A stretch of 64,000 nt of DNA from Clostridioides difficile (GTDB lineage: Bacteria; Bacillota; Clostridia; Peptostreptococcales; Peptostreptococcaceae), in the NCBI RefSeq assembly GCF_001299635.1, contig NZ_JRHN01000031.1:372001-436000 (forward strand), given 5' to 3'. A program made the translations under genes and the position numbers. How positions within the stretch are numbered: the first letter of the stretch is position 1; every line of letters begins with the position of its first letter. Shown here in pieces: positions 53,471 to 62,714 of the stretch. The notes under the pieces are model-generated. The model did not search any database. It was given only the letters and a program-made list of their open reading frames with translations, and was not told the DNA's origin.

Positions 53471-54637
53471 GTGGAAAATAAATCGAATAAAAAAGAGTTA
53501 AAAAAAGTTACTGCTAAGACATTAATAGAAAAAGGAAAAAAGCAAGGTTCATTAACACTTGCAGAGATAATGGAAGCTTTTTCAGAGACTGAACTTGATA
53601 AGGACCAAGTAGAAAATCTTTATGAGACTTTAGGAAATCTGGGAATAGAAATAACAGAAACAAAAAATTATAAAGCTGATATAGATTTTTCGACTACTGA
53701 TGATGATTTAAGTATTAGCAACCTGGATGAAGATACAGAAGCGATTTCACATGAAGACTCTTCTGCAATAGAAATAGAAACTGTGGATTTATCTTTACCA
53801 AAAGGGATAAGTATAGATGACCCTGTTAGAATGTACCTAAAAGAAATAGGAAAAATTCCTCTACTTAAACCACATGAAGAAGTTGAATTTGCTAGGAGAA
53901 TGCACGAAGGTGATGAGATAGCGAAACAAAGGTTAGTTGAGGCAAACTTAAGATTGGTTGTAAGTATAGCAAAAAGATATGTAGGAAGAGGTATGCTTTT
54001 CTTAGATTTAATACAAGAGGGAAATTTAGGTCTTATAAAAGCAGTCGAAAAATTTGACTATACAAAAGGATATAAGTTTAGTACTTATGCAACATGGTGG
54101 ATAAGACAAGCCATAACACGTGCCATTGCAGACCAAGCTAGAACTATAAGAATACCAGTTCATATGGTAGAGACTATAAATAAGCTAATAAGAGTATCAA
54201 GACAACTACTTCAAGAACTTGGAAGAGATCCAAAACCAGAAGAAATTGCAAAAGAAATGGAAATGACAGAAGATAAAGTAAGAGAAATAATGAAAATAGC
54301 TCAAGACCCTGTGTCTTTAGAAACACCAATAGGAGAAGAAGAAGATAGTCATTTAGGAGACTTTATTCCAGATGATGATGCTCCAGCCCCAGCAGAGGCA
54401 GCAGCATATTCTTTACTAAAAGAACAAATAGAAGATGTACTTGGCTCATTAAATGATAGAGAGCAAAAAGTATTAAAACTTAGATTTGGCCTTGAAGATG
54501 GTAGAGCTAGGACTCTTGAAGAAGTTGGAAAAGAGTTTGATGTAACTAGGGAAAGAATAAGACAGATAGAAGCAAAAGCACTAAGAAAATTAAGACATCC
54601 AAGTAGATCAAAAAAACTTAGAGATTATTTAGATTAA
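53471..54637 (+). CDS. rpoD: RNA polymerase primary sigma factor SigA/RpoD
   Basis: The protein is 388 residues from the GTG seven bases after AAAGGAGG. Order: a sigma-1.1-like acidic N-terminus ([14 protein letters not shown]), region 1.2 ([17 protein letters not shown]), region 2 ([39 protein letters not shown] for -10 recognition), region 3, and region 4 ([23 protein letters not shown]) for -35 binding. This housekeeping sigma factor directs most transcription. The rpsU gene that starts the operon in some bacteria is absent here; dnaG comes first. Confidence 0.97.
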   Translation: MENKSNKKELKKVTAKTLIEKGKKQGSLTLAEIMEAFSETELDKDQVENLYETLGNLGIEITETKNYKADIDFSTTDDDLSISNLDEDTEAISHEDSSAIEIETVDLSLPKGISIDDPVRMYLKEIGKIPLLKPHEEVEFARRMHEGDEIAKQRLVEANLRLVVSIAKRYVGRGMLFLDLIQEGNLGLIKAVEKFDYTKGYKFSTYATWWIRQAITRAIADQARTIRIPVHMVETINKLIRVSRQLLQELGRDPKPEEIAKEMEMTEDKVREIMKIAQDPVSLETPIGEEEDSHLGDFIPDDDAPAPAEAAAYSLLKEQIEDVLGSLNDREQKVLKLRFGLEDGRARTLEEVGKEFDVTRERIRQIEAKALRKLRHPSRSKKLRDYLD

Positions 54638-54668
54638 AAAGATACATCATTAATGTTTTTGTTATAAA

Positions 54669-54699
54669 GGCCATGGGATAAGTGATATCTCATGGCTAT
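54669..54699 (+). terminator. Hairpin terminator after rpoD
   Basis: GCCATGGGATA pairs with TATCTCATGGC (one G-U) around a short loop and is followed by TATTTT. Confidence 0.8.
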
Positions 54700-54730
54700 T
54701 TTGTAGTAGAGATTTAATTTTATTTTTTAT

Positions 54731-54772
54731 AATAACCTTAATTTAATAACCTTAATTTAATGATTATAATTT
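54731..54772. repeat. Short tandem repeat, 14 bp, three units
   Basis: AATAACCTTAATTT occurs twice exactly (54731-54744, 54745-54758) and once degenerate (54759-54772), upstream of trmK. It may be a variable-number locus; copies could differ between strains. Confidence 0.8.
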
Positions 54773-54816
54773 AATATAAAGACTATAAATGAAGGCAATT
54801 GAAAGGAGATATATAT

Positions 54817-55506
54817 TTGAAATTAACAGATAGATTATTAAAAATAGCATCATTGGTATCAGATGGTAAAAAAATAGCTGACATAGGAACTGACCATGGA
54901 TATATACCAGTATATTTGTTAAAAGAGGGAAGAGTACCATTTGCAGTATTGGCAGATGTTAATAAAGGGCCTCTTGACAATGCACATAAAGAGGTCATAC
55001 AGAACAATCTTTTAGATAAGGTTGATTTACGACTGGGTTCTGGTATAGAGGTTCTTGAAGTAGGAGAAATAGAAGAAATAATAATTGCTGGTATGGGTGG
55101 AATTTTGATAAGTGAACTTCTTGAAGCTAAAAAACAAGTGGCGCATAATGTAGAAAAATTGATACTACAACCTATGCAAGCACAAGAAGAACTCAGACGT
55201 TATCTTTTAAATAATGGTTATGAAATCTCAGAAGAAGTTTTGGTGAGAGAAGATTTTAGGATATATGAAATAATAGTTGCCAAATACACAGGTAAAAATA
55301 CTATAATAGAAGATGAGATATATTTTGAAACTGGAATAAAACTTTTAGAAAATAAAGACTCTCTTTTTAATGAATTTATAGAAAAAAAGATAAAGACATA
55401 TAGTGCTATAGTTAATAACCTAGAAGGAAAGAATGGGGAAGCAATAGACAAGAAGAGAGAAGATAGTAAGACTGCAATAAAAAAACTTGAAAATTTAATA
55501 AAATAA
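54817..55506 (+). CDS. trmK: tRNA (adenine-22-N1)-methyltransferase
   Basis: This 229-residue class I methyltransferase begins at a TTG that follows AAAGGAGA. The SAM-binding ADIGTDHGYIPVYLLKEG near residue 20, then IAGMGGILISELLE and LILQPMQAQEELR are the TrmK marks. A C-terminal coiled coil binds tRNA. It methylates A22 of tRNA-Ser and similar tRNAs in Gram-positive bacteria. It is followed directly by the Nif3-like gene, the same order as in B. subtilis downstream of sigA. Confidence 0.93.
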   Translation: MKLTDRLLKIASLVSDGKKIADIGTDHGYIPVYLLKEGRVPFAVLADVNKGPLDNAHKEVIQNNLLDKVDLRLGSGIEVLEVGEIEEIIIAGMGGILISELLEAKKQVAHNVEKLILQPMQAQEELRRYLLNNGYEISEEVLVREDFRIYEIIVAKYTGKNTIIEDEIYFETGIKLLENKDSLFNEFIEKKIKTYSAIVNNLEGKNGEAIDKKREDSKTAIKKLENLIK

Positions 55507-55519
55507 ATTGGAGGCATAT

Positions 55520-56617
55520 ATGTTATTAAAGAGTCTAACTAGAAAAATTGAAAAAAAGTATCCTCTAAACTTAGCTGAGGATTGGGACAATGTAGGTCTT
55601 ATAGTTGGAGATTTTGATATGGATGTAAAAAAAGTATTAGTATCTTTGGAAGCTAATGAAAATGTTATTGATGAAGCCATCTCAAAAAACATAGATTTAA
55701 TTGTGACACATCATCCTTTTATATTTGGGAAAATTAATAAGATTAATAGTGCAGATTTAAAAGGTAGGCTTATACAAAAACTTATTAAAAATGATATAGC
55801 ACTTTATTCTATGCATACCAACTTTGACATAGCATTTGATGGTCTAAATGACTATTTTATGGAGATTATGGAATTTGGTAACTCAAAGGTTTTAGATGTG
55901 ACTGAAAGCGAGACTTTATATAAACTTGCAGTATATGTACCATGTAATTATTCAGATGAATTGAAAAGAGTTTTAAGTAATTCAGGAGCAGGTCATATAG
56001 GAAATTATAGTGATTGTGTATTTTCAATAGAAGGTGAAGGACAGTTTAAGCCATTAGAAGGCTCCAATCCGTTTCTTGGAAGCATAAATGATATAGAAGT
56101 TGTAAATGAGGTTAAAATTGAAACTGTAGTGCCACAGAAGCTTTTAGGAGGGGTAATAAGTTCTATGTTGGATGCACATCCTTATGAAGAAGTAGCATAT
56201 GATTTGTACAAGTTAGAAAATAAAGGGAAGACATTTGGTCTAGGTAGAGTTAGTAGACTTGATGAAAGTATGACATTAGAAGACCTTTCAAATAAAATAA
56301 AAGAAAAATTAAATATGAAACATATCAGGGTAGTTGGAAAACTTAATACAAATATAACCAAAGTAGCAGTTGTAACAGGAGCTGGTTCTGAGTTTGTAAA
56401 AAAAGCTAAGAGACAAGGTGCAGAAGTATTAATAACTGGAGATGTAAAGTATCATGAAGCACAAGATGCACTTGATATTGGAATGTGTATAGTAGATTGT
56501 GGTCATTTTGATACAGAAGATATATTCAAAGATGTCATGAAGAGATTTTTGAGAGACTTTAATGAAATTGAAGTAATAAAAAGTGATGTATATTTGAATC
56601 CATTTAGTATTATTTAG
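55520..56617 (+). CDS. Nif3-like dinuclear metal centre protein (YqfO family)
   Basis: The protein is 365 residues from the ATG after TTGGAGG. The NIF3 core (LNLAEDWDNVGLIVGD, VTHHPFIFG, MHTNFDIAFDGLN, and the C-terminal GDVKYHEAQDALDIG, DCGHFDTE) should hold two metal ions; a middle insert of about 100 residues is the PII-like domain of the YqfO type. It is often annotated as GTP cyclohydrolase I type 2, which is doubtful, and folE is present here. It keeps the trmK-yqfO order of Firmicutes. Confidence 0.9.
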   Translation: MLLKSLTRKIEKKYPLNLAEDWDNVGLIVGDFDMDVKKVLVSLEANENVIDEAISKNIDLIVTHHPFIFGKINKINSADLKGRLIQKLIKNDIALYSMHTNFDIAFDGLNDYFMEIMEFGNSKVLDVTESETLYKLAVYVPCNYSDELKRVLSNSGAGHIGNYSDCVFSIEGEGQFKPLEGSNPFLGSINDIEVVNEVKIETVVPQKLLGGVISSMLDAHPYEEVAYDLYKLENKGKTFGLGRVSRLDESMTLEDLSNKIKEKLNMKHIRVVGKLNTNITKVAVVTGAGSEFVKKAKRQGAEVLITGDVKYHEAQDALDIGMCIVDCGHFDTEDIFKDVMKRFLRDFNEIEVIKSDVYLNPFSII

Positions 56618-56679
56618 TAGTATTTAATTATAAAAATACTATATAAAAAATAAATTTGAATTTACTTAGGGGGATAAAG

Positions 56680-57252
56680 ATGAAAGCAGCAGTAATTTTT
56701 CATAGTGTTTGTGGGAGTACATATTTATTAGCAAGAACATATAAAGAAGTGCTTGAAGAAATGGATATAGAAGTAGATATGTTTAAAGTAAGTGACGAAG
56801 TTGCAAAAACACTTCTTCAATATTATTTAATAAATTCTAAAGAATATAAAGACGAGTTTGAAAGTGTAAATATAATTAAATCTGGAAAAGAATTGCTAGA
56901 CTATGATGCTATATTTATGGGTTCGCCAACATATTATGGAAATGTATCTGGACCAATGAAGATGTTTATGGATAGTTTTTCTGATATTTGGGTAGGTGCT
57001 CCTTTGAGTGGGAAAATATTTGGTTGTTTTGCCACAGCAGGTTCACAACATGGAGGAGGAGAGCTATCTTTGCAAGCAATGAATATATTTGCTCAACATA
57101 TGGGAATGACTCTTTTATCAGTTCCATGTACAGTAAGAGGAGGACATCCAGCATATGGAATACTACATATAGCAGGTGATAACTCTGATATAAGACCAAA
57201 TGATGATGTTAAGCTGGGGATAAGAGATTATCTAAAAAGAATTAGTCTATAA
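56680..57252 (+). CDS. Flavodoxin-family protein
   Basis: This 190-residue protein has the FMN-binding loop VIFHSVCGSTYLLARTYKEV at the N-terminus, and MGSPTYYGNVSGPMKMFMDSF and FATAGSQHGGGELSL as seen in WrbA-like and flavodoxin-like NAD(P)H oxidoreductases. The first loop has SVCGSTYLL where WrbA reads SxxGxTxxLA. It likely reduces quinones or carries electrons with FMN. AGGGGG precedes the ATG at 56680. Confidence 0.82.
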   Translation: MKAAVIFHSVCGSTYLLARTYKEVLEEMDIEVDMFKVSDEVAKTLLQYYLINSKEYKDEFESVNIIKSGKELLDYDAIFMGSPTYYGNVSGPMKMFMDSFSDIWVGAPLSGKIFGCFATAGSQHGGGELSLQAMNIFAQHMGMTLLSVPCTVRGGHPAYGILHIAGDNSDIRPNDDVKLGIRDYLKRISL

Positions 57253-57268
57253 GAATGTCAAAAAAAAG

Positions 57269-57303
57269 TGCCTAAAAGTGGCTATATAGCTACTTTTAGG
57301 TAT
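57269..57303. terminator. Bidirectional hairpin terminator
   Basis: GTGCCTAAAAGTGGCT pairs with AGCTACTTTTAGGTAT around a few bases, with A and T runs at the sides, between convergent flavoprotein genes. Confidence 0.8.
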
Positions 57304-57315
57304 TTTAATATGTTA

Positions 57316-57783
57316 TTATAAACGTGAAGCTTTGCCAGAAATATGGTCGATTTCTATTTTAACTACAGTTGTTAAATTTATGTCTTTCTCTATATATTTC
57401 ATTCCCTCTTCAAAAAATCCTTTAGAATATTTTTTTATGATTTCTACAAGAGCATTTTTCTTTTCTTCATCTTCTACAGTTGAAGCTTTTCCAAACACTA
57501 TAGCACTAGAATATGTAGTACTAAATTTGTCTGGAATAACATTTTCATTAGCAACTACTAAAAAAGAAACTTTGTTGTTTTTTGATATATTATCTAATTT
57601 ATGACCATTTCTTGCACAATGGAAGTAAATAGAATCATTAAGATACACATAGTTTACAGCTACTCCATAAGGATAGCCATTTTCAGATATAGTGGAAAAA
57701 GTACCAAATTCACCATTCTTTAACACTTCTACAGTATCTTCTTTTGTCATTTCTCTCTTTTTTAATCTCATTTCTCTAAACAT
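57316..57783 (-). CDS. Pyridoxamine-5'-phosphate-oxidase-family flavoprotein (NimA-like)
   Basis: A 155-residue split-barrel protein (REMTKEDTVEVLKNGEFGTFST, GYPYGVAVNYVYLNDSIYFHCA, KLDNISKNNKVSFLVV, YSSAIVFGKA) of the type that includes 5-nitroimidazole reductases. These bind FMN. Resistance should not be inferred from homology alone; the natural substrate is unknown. AAAGGATG precedes the ATG at 57783. It is divergent from the trpP T-box leader. Confidence 0.83.
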   Translation of the reverse strand: MFREMRLKKREMTKEDTVEVLKNGEFGTFSTISENGYPYGVAVNYVYLNDSIYFHCARNGHKLDNISKNNKVSFLVVANENVIPDKFSTTYSSAIVFGKASTVEDEEKKNALVEIIKKYSKGFFEEGMKYIEKDINLTTVVKIEIDHISGKASRL

Positions 57784-57884
57784 ATTATCATCCTTTCTAA
57801 TTTTGATTATTAAATTAAATTTTAAAACATTTACAAAGATTATGCTATGCTTTTTACAAATTTAAAATAAAATAAAAATTAGAG

Positions 57885-57913
57885 TTGACAATTATAAAAA
57901 TTTAGAATATTAT
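57885..57913 (+). promoter_or_regulatory. Sigma-A promoter of the T-box/trpP unit
   Basis: TTGACA and TATTAT lie 17 bases apart, directly upstream of the T-box leader. The predicted start of RNA is near 57920. Confidence 0.7.
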
Positions 57914-57934
57914 AATAGCAACAGCAAATTAAAA

Positions 57935-58215
57935 ATCCTATGACAAGGAAGAGTAATTATGTTTAGCTTCAAGATAGAGAGCTGAGGATGGTGGAATCTT
58001 AGCAAGAAGGAATATAGTGAATGGACCTTAGAGGAATGAATTGAAATCATATTATTATGAGAGTAGACTTTATCGTCAGTCGCACGTTACAGCGAATAAG
58101 GTATGTAAGTACCTGATAATGAGATGTATAAGAAATAAGTTTATGTTTATTTTTTATATAATTTAGGTGGCAACGCGGATAATCTCCGTCCTATTAATTT
58201 AGGACGGAGTTTTTT
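57935..58215 (+). ncRNA. T-box leader, tryptophan specific
   Basis: Stem I features: AAGGAAGAG at the base, AGAGAGC before the specifier stem, then GCTGAG and CTTAGC enclosing the loop GATGGTGGAAT, whose TGG (57992-57994) is the specifier codon followed by A. The T-box itself is TAGGTGGCAACGCGG (58164-58178). The terminator CTCCGTCCT / AGGACGGAG with a T-run ends at about 58215. Uncharged tRNA-Trp should stabilise the antiterminator and let transcription enter the transporter gene, which fits its product. Confidence 0.92.
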
Positions 58216-58363
58216 ATTTTACAAAAATTTCAAAATAAAAATATATAAATGAGATAAAAGGTGGTGAAAAAGATGTTATGAACTCTCAAAGCTAATGAAA
58301 ATGATTTAGAAAATTGGCAAAGAAATAAAATAAATATTAATAAAATTAGGGGGAATTATTACA

Positions 58364-58915
58364 ATGAAATCAAATACAAAAAAATTAACTTTAAATGCTA
58401 TACTCTTAGCTATGGGATTATTAATACATCAACTTACACCTGCTATAGGACTTCCAATGCAACCAGATATATCTCTAGCAATGATGTTTATAATAATGAT
58501 ATTGAACAAAGATGATTATAAAATTTGTCTAGTGGCAGGAATTGTGACAGGGATATTTGCAGCATTAACAACTAAATTTCCAGGAGGTCAAGTTCCAAAT
58601 ATACTTGATAAAACTGTTACAATAAATATAATGTTCATGATAATGTATATAATTTATAAATTACCATTTATGAAAAACTTAAGTAATAAAAAGCAAGACT
58701 TAATAGTAGCTACAATAATCTTTCCAATAGGAACTATTGTGAGTGGAACTGCATTTTTATTGTTTGCTCAAGTAATAGTAGGTCTTCCTGGAGGTTCATT
58801 TATAGCATTGTTTATGGTTGCAGTAGTACCAGCAATACTAATAAATCTGATAGCTGGTTTACTGTTATTTAAGGTAGTAAGCATGTCTATAAGAAGGGTA
58901 AGTTATCAAGGTTAA
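58364..58915 (+). CDS. trpP: Tryptophan transporter TrpP
   Basis: The 183-residue membrane protein has five to six helices and the TrpP signature (LLIHQLTPAIGLPMQPDIS, FPGGQVPNILDKTVT). TrpP imports tryptophan, and T-box control with a Trp codon agrees. AGGGGGAA precedes the ATG. A stretch of about 150 bases lies between the T-box terminator and the start, with no feature except a few short frames. Confidence 0.92.
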   Translation: MKSNTKKLTLNAILLAMGLLIHQLTPAIGLPMQPDISLAMMFIIMILNKDDYKICLVAGIVTGIFAALTTKFPGGQVPNILDKTVTINIMFMIMYIIYKLPFMKNLSNKKQDLIVATIIFPIGTIVSGTAFLLFAQVIVGLPGGSFIALFMVAVVPAILINLIAGLLLFKVVSMSIRRVSYQG

Positions 58916-58970
58916 ATATTATTGCTTACAATGATATTATAAAAAAATAGTATTTTAAAGAATAAAATAA

Positions 58971-59010
58971 TAAAGAGGTATTAAGTTATAATACTTAAGA
59001 CCTCTTTAAA
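58971..59010. terminator. Bidirectional hairpin terminator
   Basis: TAAAGAGGTATTAAG pairs with CTTAAGACCTCTTTA (one bulge) around an 8-base loop, between convergent trpP and the HD-domain gene. Confidence 0.8.
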
Positions 59011-59040
59011 GTTAAATTTTAACTATGCTAAAGAAATATT

Positions 59041-59517
59041 CTATACATGGTAAGGAGATAGTAAAGAATGTATCTTTAAAGTCTCAACCAAACAGCAAAA
59101 TTTATCCAACAAACATACAATTAAGGCCTCTTTGTATCTAGGAGGCGTAATTGTAAGTGGCCACATATGTTTTAAAATTATGTCTGTTTCCATTTCATTT
59201 ATTTGAAAAAATAAATTCGCATTTTTTAGTGCTTCTTTAGGATGAGTAAATCCGTGTAATCCTTTTCTATCCCCTTTGTAATGCCAGTCATAAAGGAAAA
59301 AGTCGTGTAATAAAGCTCCTCTAATAACACTTTGAATATCAACATTTAGATGCAATTTTTTACATAATAGATAACTATAATATGCTACTGACAAACTATG
59401 TTCAAGACATGAAACATCGCCGTGATGAGGAAATGTTCTCATAAGTTGTACTTGTTCTGAAGAAAGTATTTCAGAAGCACATTCATTAAAGTATTTGATT
59501 TCAGCTTTTGACAACAT
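59041..59517 (-). CDS. HD-domain protein (putative phosphohydrolase)
   Basis: A 158-residue protein from the ATG after GGAGAT. The metal-binding histidine-aspartate set is visible as EHSLSVAYYS, GALLHDFFLYDWH and GFTHPKEAL, with a later D in LLDKFCCLVE. This is the HD superfamily as in YqeK-like or uncharacterised hydrolases; substrate unknown. An upstream extension of 15 codons lacks a ribosome site. Downstream the gene ends near the trpP terminator. Confidence 0.78.
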   Translation of the reverse strand: MLSKAEIKYFNECASEILSSEQVQLMRTFPHHGDVSCLEHSLSVAYYSYLLCKKLHLNVDIQSVIRGALLHDFFLYDWHYKGDRKGLHGFTHPKEALKNANLFFQINEMETDIILKHMWPLTITPPRYKEALIVCLLDKFCCLVETLKIHSLLSPYHV

Positions 59518-59635
59518 TATGCAAATCTCCATTCCTAGTAAAATATAAATACTATATTTCAATGATAATATGAAATATTTCTTATCCTACAAAATATAAT
59601 ACCCAATAATACAAGTAAGATACCTTTTATGGTAT

Positions 59636-60727
59636 TTAAAGTAAAAGAGATTTTATTAGGCTAAACAATGAAAAAATTAAAAGTAAAGCTATAGCAATAT
59701 ATATTATTTTTCCTATAGGATTTCCAAAATTTACAGTATAACCAATACCAAATCTCTTATCAACCATTAATGATGGGTCGTTTGGATTATTGTATATGAT
59801 GCCTGCTATCCAATGTTTTTCATCATCTTCTGGAGAATAAGAAGAGTTAGACTTTAAATTTGGAGACTTAATATATGTTAACACTAAATAAATTATAACC
59901 ACAAATGTTGCTATGGTCATAGCAGTTGATAAATTTGTTTTTATTGATAAAAAAGCAATGAAAAATTGTATTGTCATTAAAATCATCAATATCAAAAATA
60001 AATAACCAATTTTGTTTAGATATTTAATGTTTTCAGTTCTGCTTTCTTCAATTCTATTTGAATCTATCTTAATTCTTGACTTTATAGAACCAATAGAAGT
60101 TATATATAATAAAACGATTAAACAGAATGCAGTGCCTATTGATTTAAACACATTAAAATATGATTTTTCCATAAAAGAATTAGGTGTCCCATTTATATTC
60201 CAATTTATAACAATTAAGTTTGGCAGTTGATTATAATTAGATGCTATAAAAATACTCATTCCAAAAGCAAGTAGTATTGGTATTAAATATAATATTTTAA
60301 ACCTTTTTATTATTTTATCTTTTTTATTTAAGAAATCCATATCTACTATTAATTTTGAATCCATATCTATATGACCTTCTATAGAATAAATTTCTGATTT
60401 AAACTTTTTAGCCTTTTTATGAGTATGAATATACAATAAACTTTCATATAATAAAAATCCAGTTATACTAATAAAATAGGAAAATTCTAATTTATCAGAT
60501 GTAAGAACTAGAATAAAAACTAATATAAAGTCTATAATAAAACCTAAAGATAAAAGTTTTTTGAATTTCTTATCTAGCATTATAAAGTCAGTATAGTTTT
60601 TGTGTTCTTGGTCTATAGAAACTCCATAAATATGTTTATTACCTACTAAATATGGCATAAAATAAAATGTAGCATACATCAAAATTAAAATTGGGAATAT
60701 TGTAAATAGACATTCAATCTTACTCAT
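59636..60727 (-). CDS. DUF1648/DUF5808 membrane protein
   Basis: The 363-residue protein has about eight membrane helices. A DUF1648 segment (LPNLIVINWNINGTPNSFMEKSY) lies in the middle and a DUF5808-like C-terminal part (DDEKHWIAGIIYNNPNDPSLMVDKRFGIGYT). Relatives encoded next to GntR/YtrA regulators, such as SdpI-like and YhdP-like families, act in immunity or envelope stress, but no role is shown here. The ATG overlaps the stop of the upstream GntR gene by eight bases. Confidence 0.75.
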   Translation of the reverse strand: MSKIECLFTIFPILILMYATFYFMPYLVGNKHIYGVSIDQEHKNYTDFIMLDKKFKKLLSLGFIIDFILVFILVLTSDKLEFSYFISITGFLLYESLLYIHTHKKAKKFKSEIYSIEGHIDMDSKLIVDMDFLNKKDKIIKRFKILYLIPILLAFGMSIFIASNYNQLPNLIVINWNINGTPNSFMEKSYFNVFKSIGTAFCLIVLLYITSIGSIKSRIKIDSNRIEESRTENIKYLNKIGYLFLILMILMTIQFFIAFLSIKTNLSTAMTIATFVVIIYLVLTYIKSPNLKSNSSYSPEDDEKHWIAGIIYNNPNDPSLMVDKRFGIGYTVNFGNPIGKIIYIAIALLLIFSLFSLIKSLLL

Positions 60728-61109
60728 AGTATTTCACCTCATATTTGTCAAATAAAGTTGAACTTAGCGATAAAAATTCTTCTTTGCTGATACCTGATAA
60801 ATAAGATTTTGCTACTAGAAGTTCTAAGTCAAGCTTATTTTTTTGACGAGTGGAATTGTCTATTTTCATTGGTAGCTTAGCAACAATAGCACCTTTTCTT
60901 CTATCAATATTTAAGAAGCCCTCTTCTTTTAGCTCATTATAAGATTTATTCACTGTATGTAAATTTACACCAATGTTTTCGGCCATACTTCTCACAGATG
61001 GAAGTGATTCGTTTATTTTCAATTCTCCTGAAGCTATAGCTTTAGTTATTTCTTCTTTAATTTGTACATAAATAGATTTATCACTATTAAAATCTAGATT
61101 TAGAACCAT
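60720..61109 (-). CDS. GntR-family (YtrA-like) regulator
   Basis: This 129-residue protein is a short YtrA-type regulator. The winged helix occupies the first 75 residues (IYVQIKEEITKAIASGELKINESLPSVRSMAENIGVNLHTVNKSYNELKEEGFL) and a short helical tail dimerises. Members usually repress their own operon, which often encodes transporters, and respond to envelope-targeting compounds. Here the operon partner is a DUF1648 membrane protein. GGAGG lies upstream of the ATG. Confidence 0.9.
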   Translation of the reverse strand: MVLNLDFNSDKSIYVQIKEEITKAIASGELKINESLPSVRSMAENIGVNLHTVNKSYNELKEEGFLNIDRRKGAIVAKLPMKIDNSTRQKNKLDLELLVAKSYLSGISKEEFLSLSSTLFDKYEVKYYE

Positions 61110-61299
61110 AAAAAACCTCCATTATGCTTTATAAATGAAAAAGACTGTTATACATATAGTATAACATAAAAAATAATATCGAACACAAAATATAAATTTA
61201 TATTTGTAAAAATTGTAATTTAAAAATAACCTAATTTTTATCAAAATAATACAGATACTATCTATAGATATAAATAAAAATTAGAAAGGAGAAAAAAAT

Positions 61300-61746
61300 A
61301 TGTTAACATATTTAATGAAAAGACAAATGCATAAAAAAGATGATGGAATGAGTAAACCAATGATGTTCACAGGAGCAGTTCTTACAGGTGTGGGTGCATA
61401 TGCTGTATATAAGATGGTAAAAAATCGTAAATCTAATTCTCAAATGGTTGATACAAATTATTATAGAAATAGTGACTATGATGACTATATGTATGACGAA
61501 TTTGATTATGACTGTGATTGTAGAGACAAAAAACAGGATTATGAATATGAAGAATTAAAAAAAAAAGTAAAAGAATTTAATTCAAGAAGAATAAACTGTG
61601 AAAATTGTCCACATGTATCTCAGGAAGAAATGATGCAATATGTAAATAGTGTTAAAGATATAAAGAATGATATTGATGTACATGAAGACGATAAAAAAGA
61701 CAATATTTACAAAGAAGAAGAATATAAGAAGTATGATGAAGAATAA
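61300..61746 (+). CDS. Small protein with one hydrophobic segment and acidic Tyr-rich tail, unknown
   Basis: The 148-residue protein starts after AAAGGAG. A glycine-rich hydrophobic stretch (MMFTGAVLTGVGAYAVYKMV, about 20-42) may insert in the membrane. It is followed by a tail rich in Asp and Tyr (DYDDYMYDEFDYDCDCRD), a helical part with CENCPH, and an acidic end. The paired cysteines (CDC, CENC) could bind metal. I do not recognise the family. It has its own terminator. Confidence 0.6.
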   Translation: MLTYLMKRQMHKKDDGMSKPMMFTGAVLTGVGAYAVYKMVKNRKSNSQMVDTNYYRNSDYDDYMYDEFDYDCDCRDKKQDYEYEELKKKVKEFNSRRINCENCPHVSQEEMMQYVNSVKDIKNDIDVHEDDKKDNIYKEEEYKKYDEE

Positions 61747-61800
61747 ATTATATTCTAAATAGTTAAATAGTTATATTAGATTATTTAACCTAAAGTTTCT

Positions 61801-61875
61801 AAAATGTAAGTTGTAACTTAACTTGAAGAAATTAGTATTATTCTTATGAGAGTTAAGTAATAACTTACATTTTTG
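61801..61875 (+). terminator. Hairpin terminator
   Basis: AAAATGTAAGTT and AACTTAACT pair with AGTTAAGT and AACTTACATTTTT around a loop. It lies between the small protein and the two-component operon. Confidence 0.75.
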
Positions 61876-62009
61876 TTTTTGTAAGCTTTAATAACCCTTT
61901 GTGACTATTTTGTAATTTTAGATATATTTTAGTATATAAGGTATTTGTGTATAATAAAAACTGTATAGGTAAATAATTTAAAATCAAAATGAAAAGAAAG
62001 GAAATAGTT

Positions 62010-62714
62010 ATGTTAAAGTTATTAATAGTTGAGGATGATAGTACTATATCTTTTGGAATAAAGTATGCTTTAGAGCAAGAAGGATTTAGTGTAGATATAG
62101 CAAAGGACTTATTAAGTGGAAAAGAAATGATTTCTTCTAATGAATACAGCATGATACTTTTGGATGTGACATTACCAGATGGAACTGGTTATGAATTGTG
62201 TCAATATACAAGAGAATTCTCTCAAATTCCAATAATATTTTTGACTGCTTGTGATGAAGAAGTAAATATTGTAATGGGTCTTGATATGGGTGGAGATGAT
62301 TATATAACAAAGCCTTTTAGAATTAGAGAACTAATATCTAGAATAAAAGCTGTTTTAAGAAGAAAAGGCAATACTTCAGAAGAAGCTAAAAAAATGCTTA
62401 AATTTGGGGAGTTAAATATATATACGTTAGAAGCTAGAGTATATAAAAATGAAAAAGAAATATTTCTGACATCAGTTGAATATAAACTTCTTCTAATTCT
62501 TATACAGAATAAAAATACAGTTTTAAGTAGAACTCAAATATTGGAAAAACTTTGGGATGTAACATATGATTTTGTAAATGATAATACTCTAACTGTTTAT
62601 ATAAAAAGACTTAGAGAAAAAATAGGTGATGACTTATGTGAGCCAATATACATAGAAACTGTAAGAGGCCTTGGTTATAAATGGATAGGAAGTGAAAATA
62701 ATGTTTCTATATAA
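62010..62714 (+). CDS. OmpR/PhoB-family response regulator
   Basis: The product is 234 residues from the ATG after AAAGGAAA (an upstream ATG is rejected for lack of a site). Receiver domain residues: EDD at the start, the phosphoacceptor Asp in MILLDVTLPDG, LTACDEE, and Lys in DDYITKPF. The winged helix follows (about 135-230: LTSVEYKLLLILIQN, LWDVTYDFVNDNTLTVYIKRLREK, VRGLGYKW). It overlaps the kinase gene by 14 bases. Such pairs in Firmicutes often control nearby ABC transporters for antimicrobial peptides; the genes to the right are outside the window. Confidence 0.93.
   Translation: MLKLLIVEDDSTISFGIKYALEQEGFSVDIAKDLLSGKEMISSNEYSMILLDVTLPDGTGYELCQYTREFSQIPIIFLTACDEEVNIVMGLDMGGDDYITKPFRIRELISRIKAVLRRKGNTSEEAKKMLKFGELNIYTLEARVYKNEKEIFLTSVEYKLLLILIQNKNTVLSRTQILEKLWDVTYDFVNDNTLTVYIKRLREKIGDDLCEPIYIETVRGLGYKWIGSENNVSI

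Noticed and set aside
57316-57783. Nitroimidazole (metronidazole) resistance gene call
   Set aside because: Similarity is to the broad PNPOx-like flavin-binding family. Nothing in the sequence shows nitroimidazole reductase specificity.
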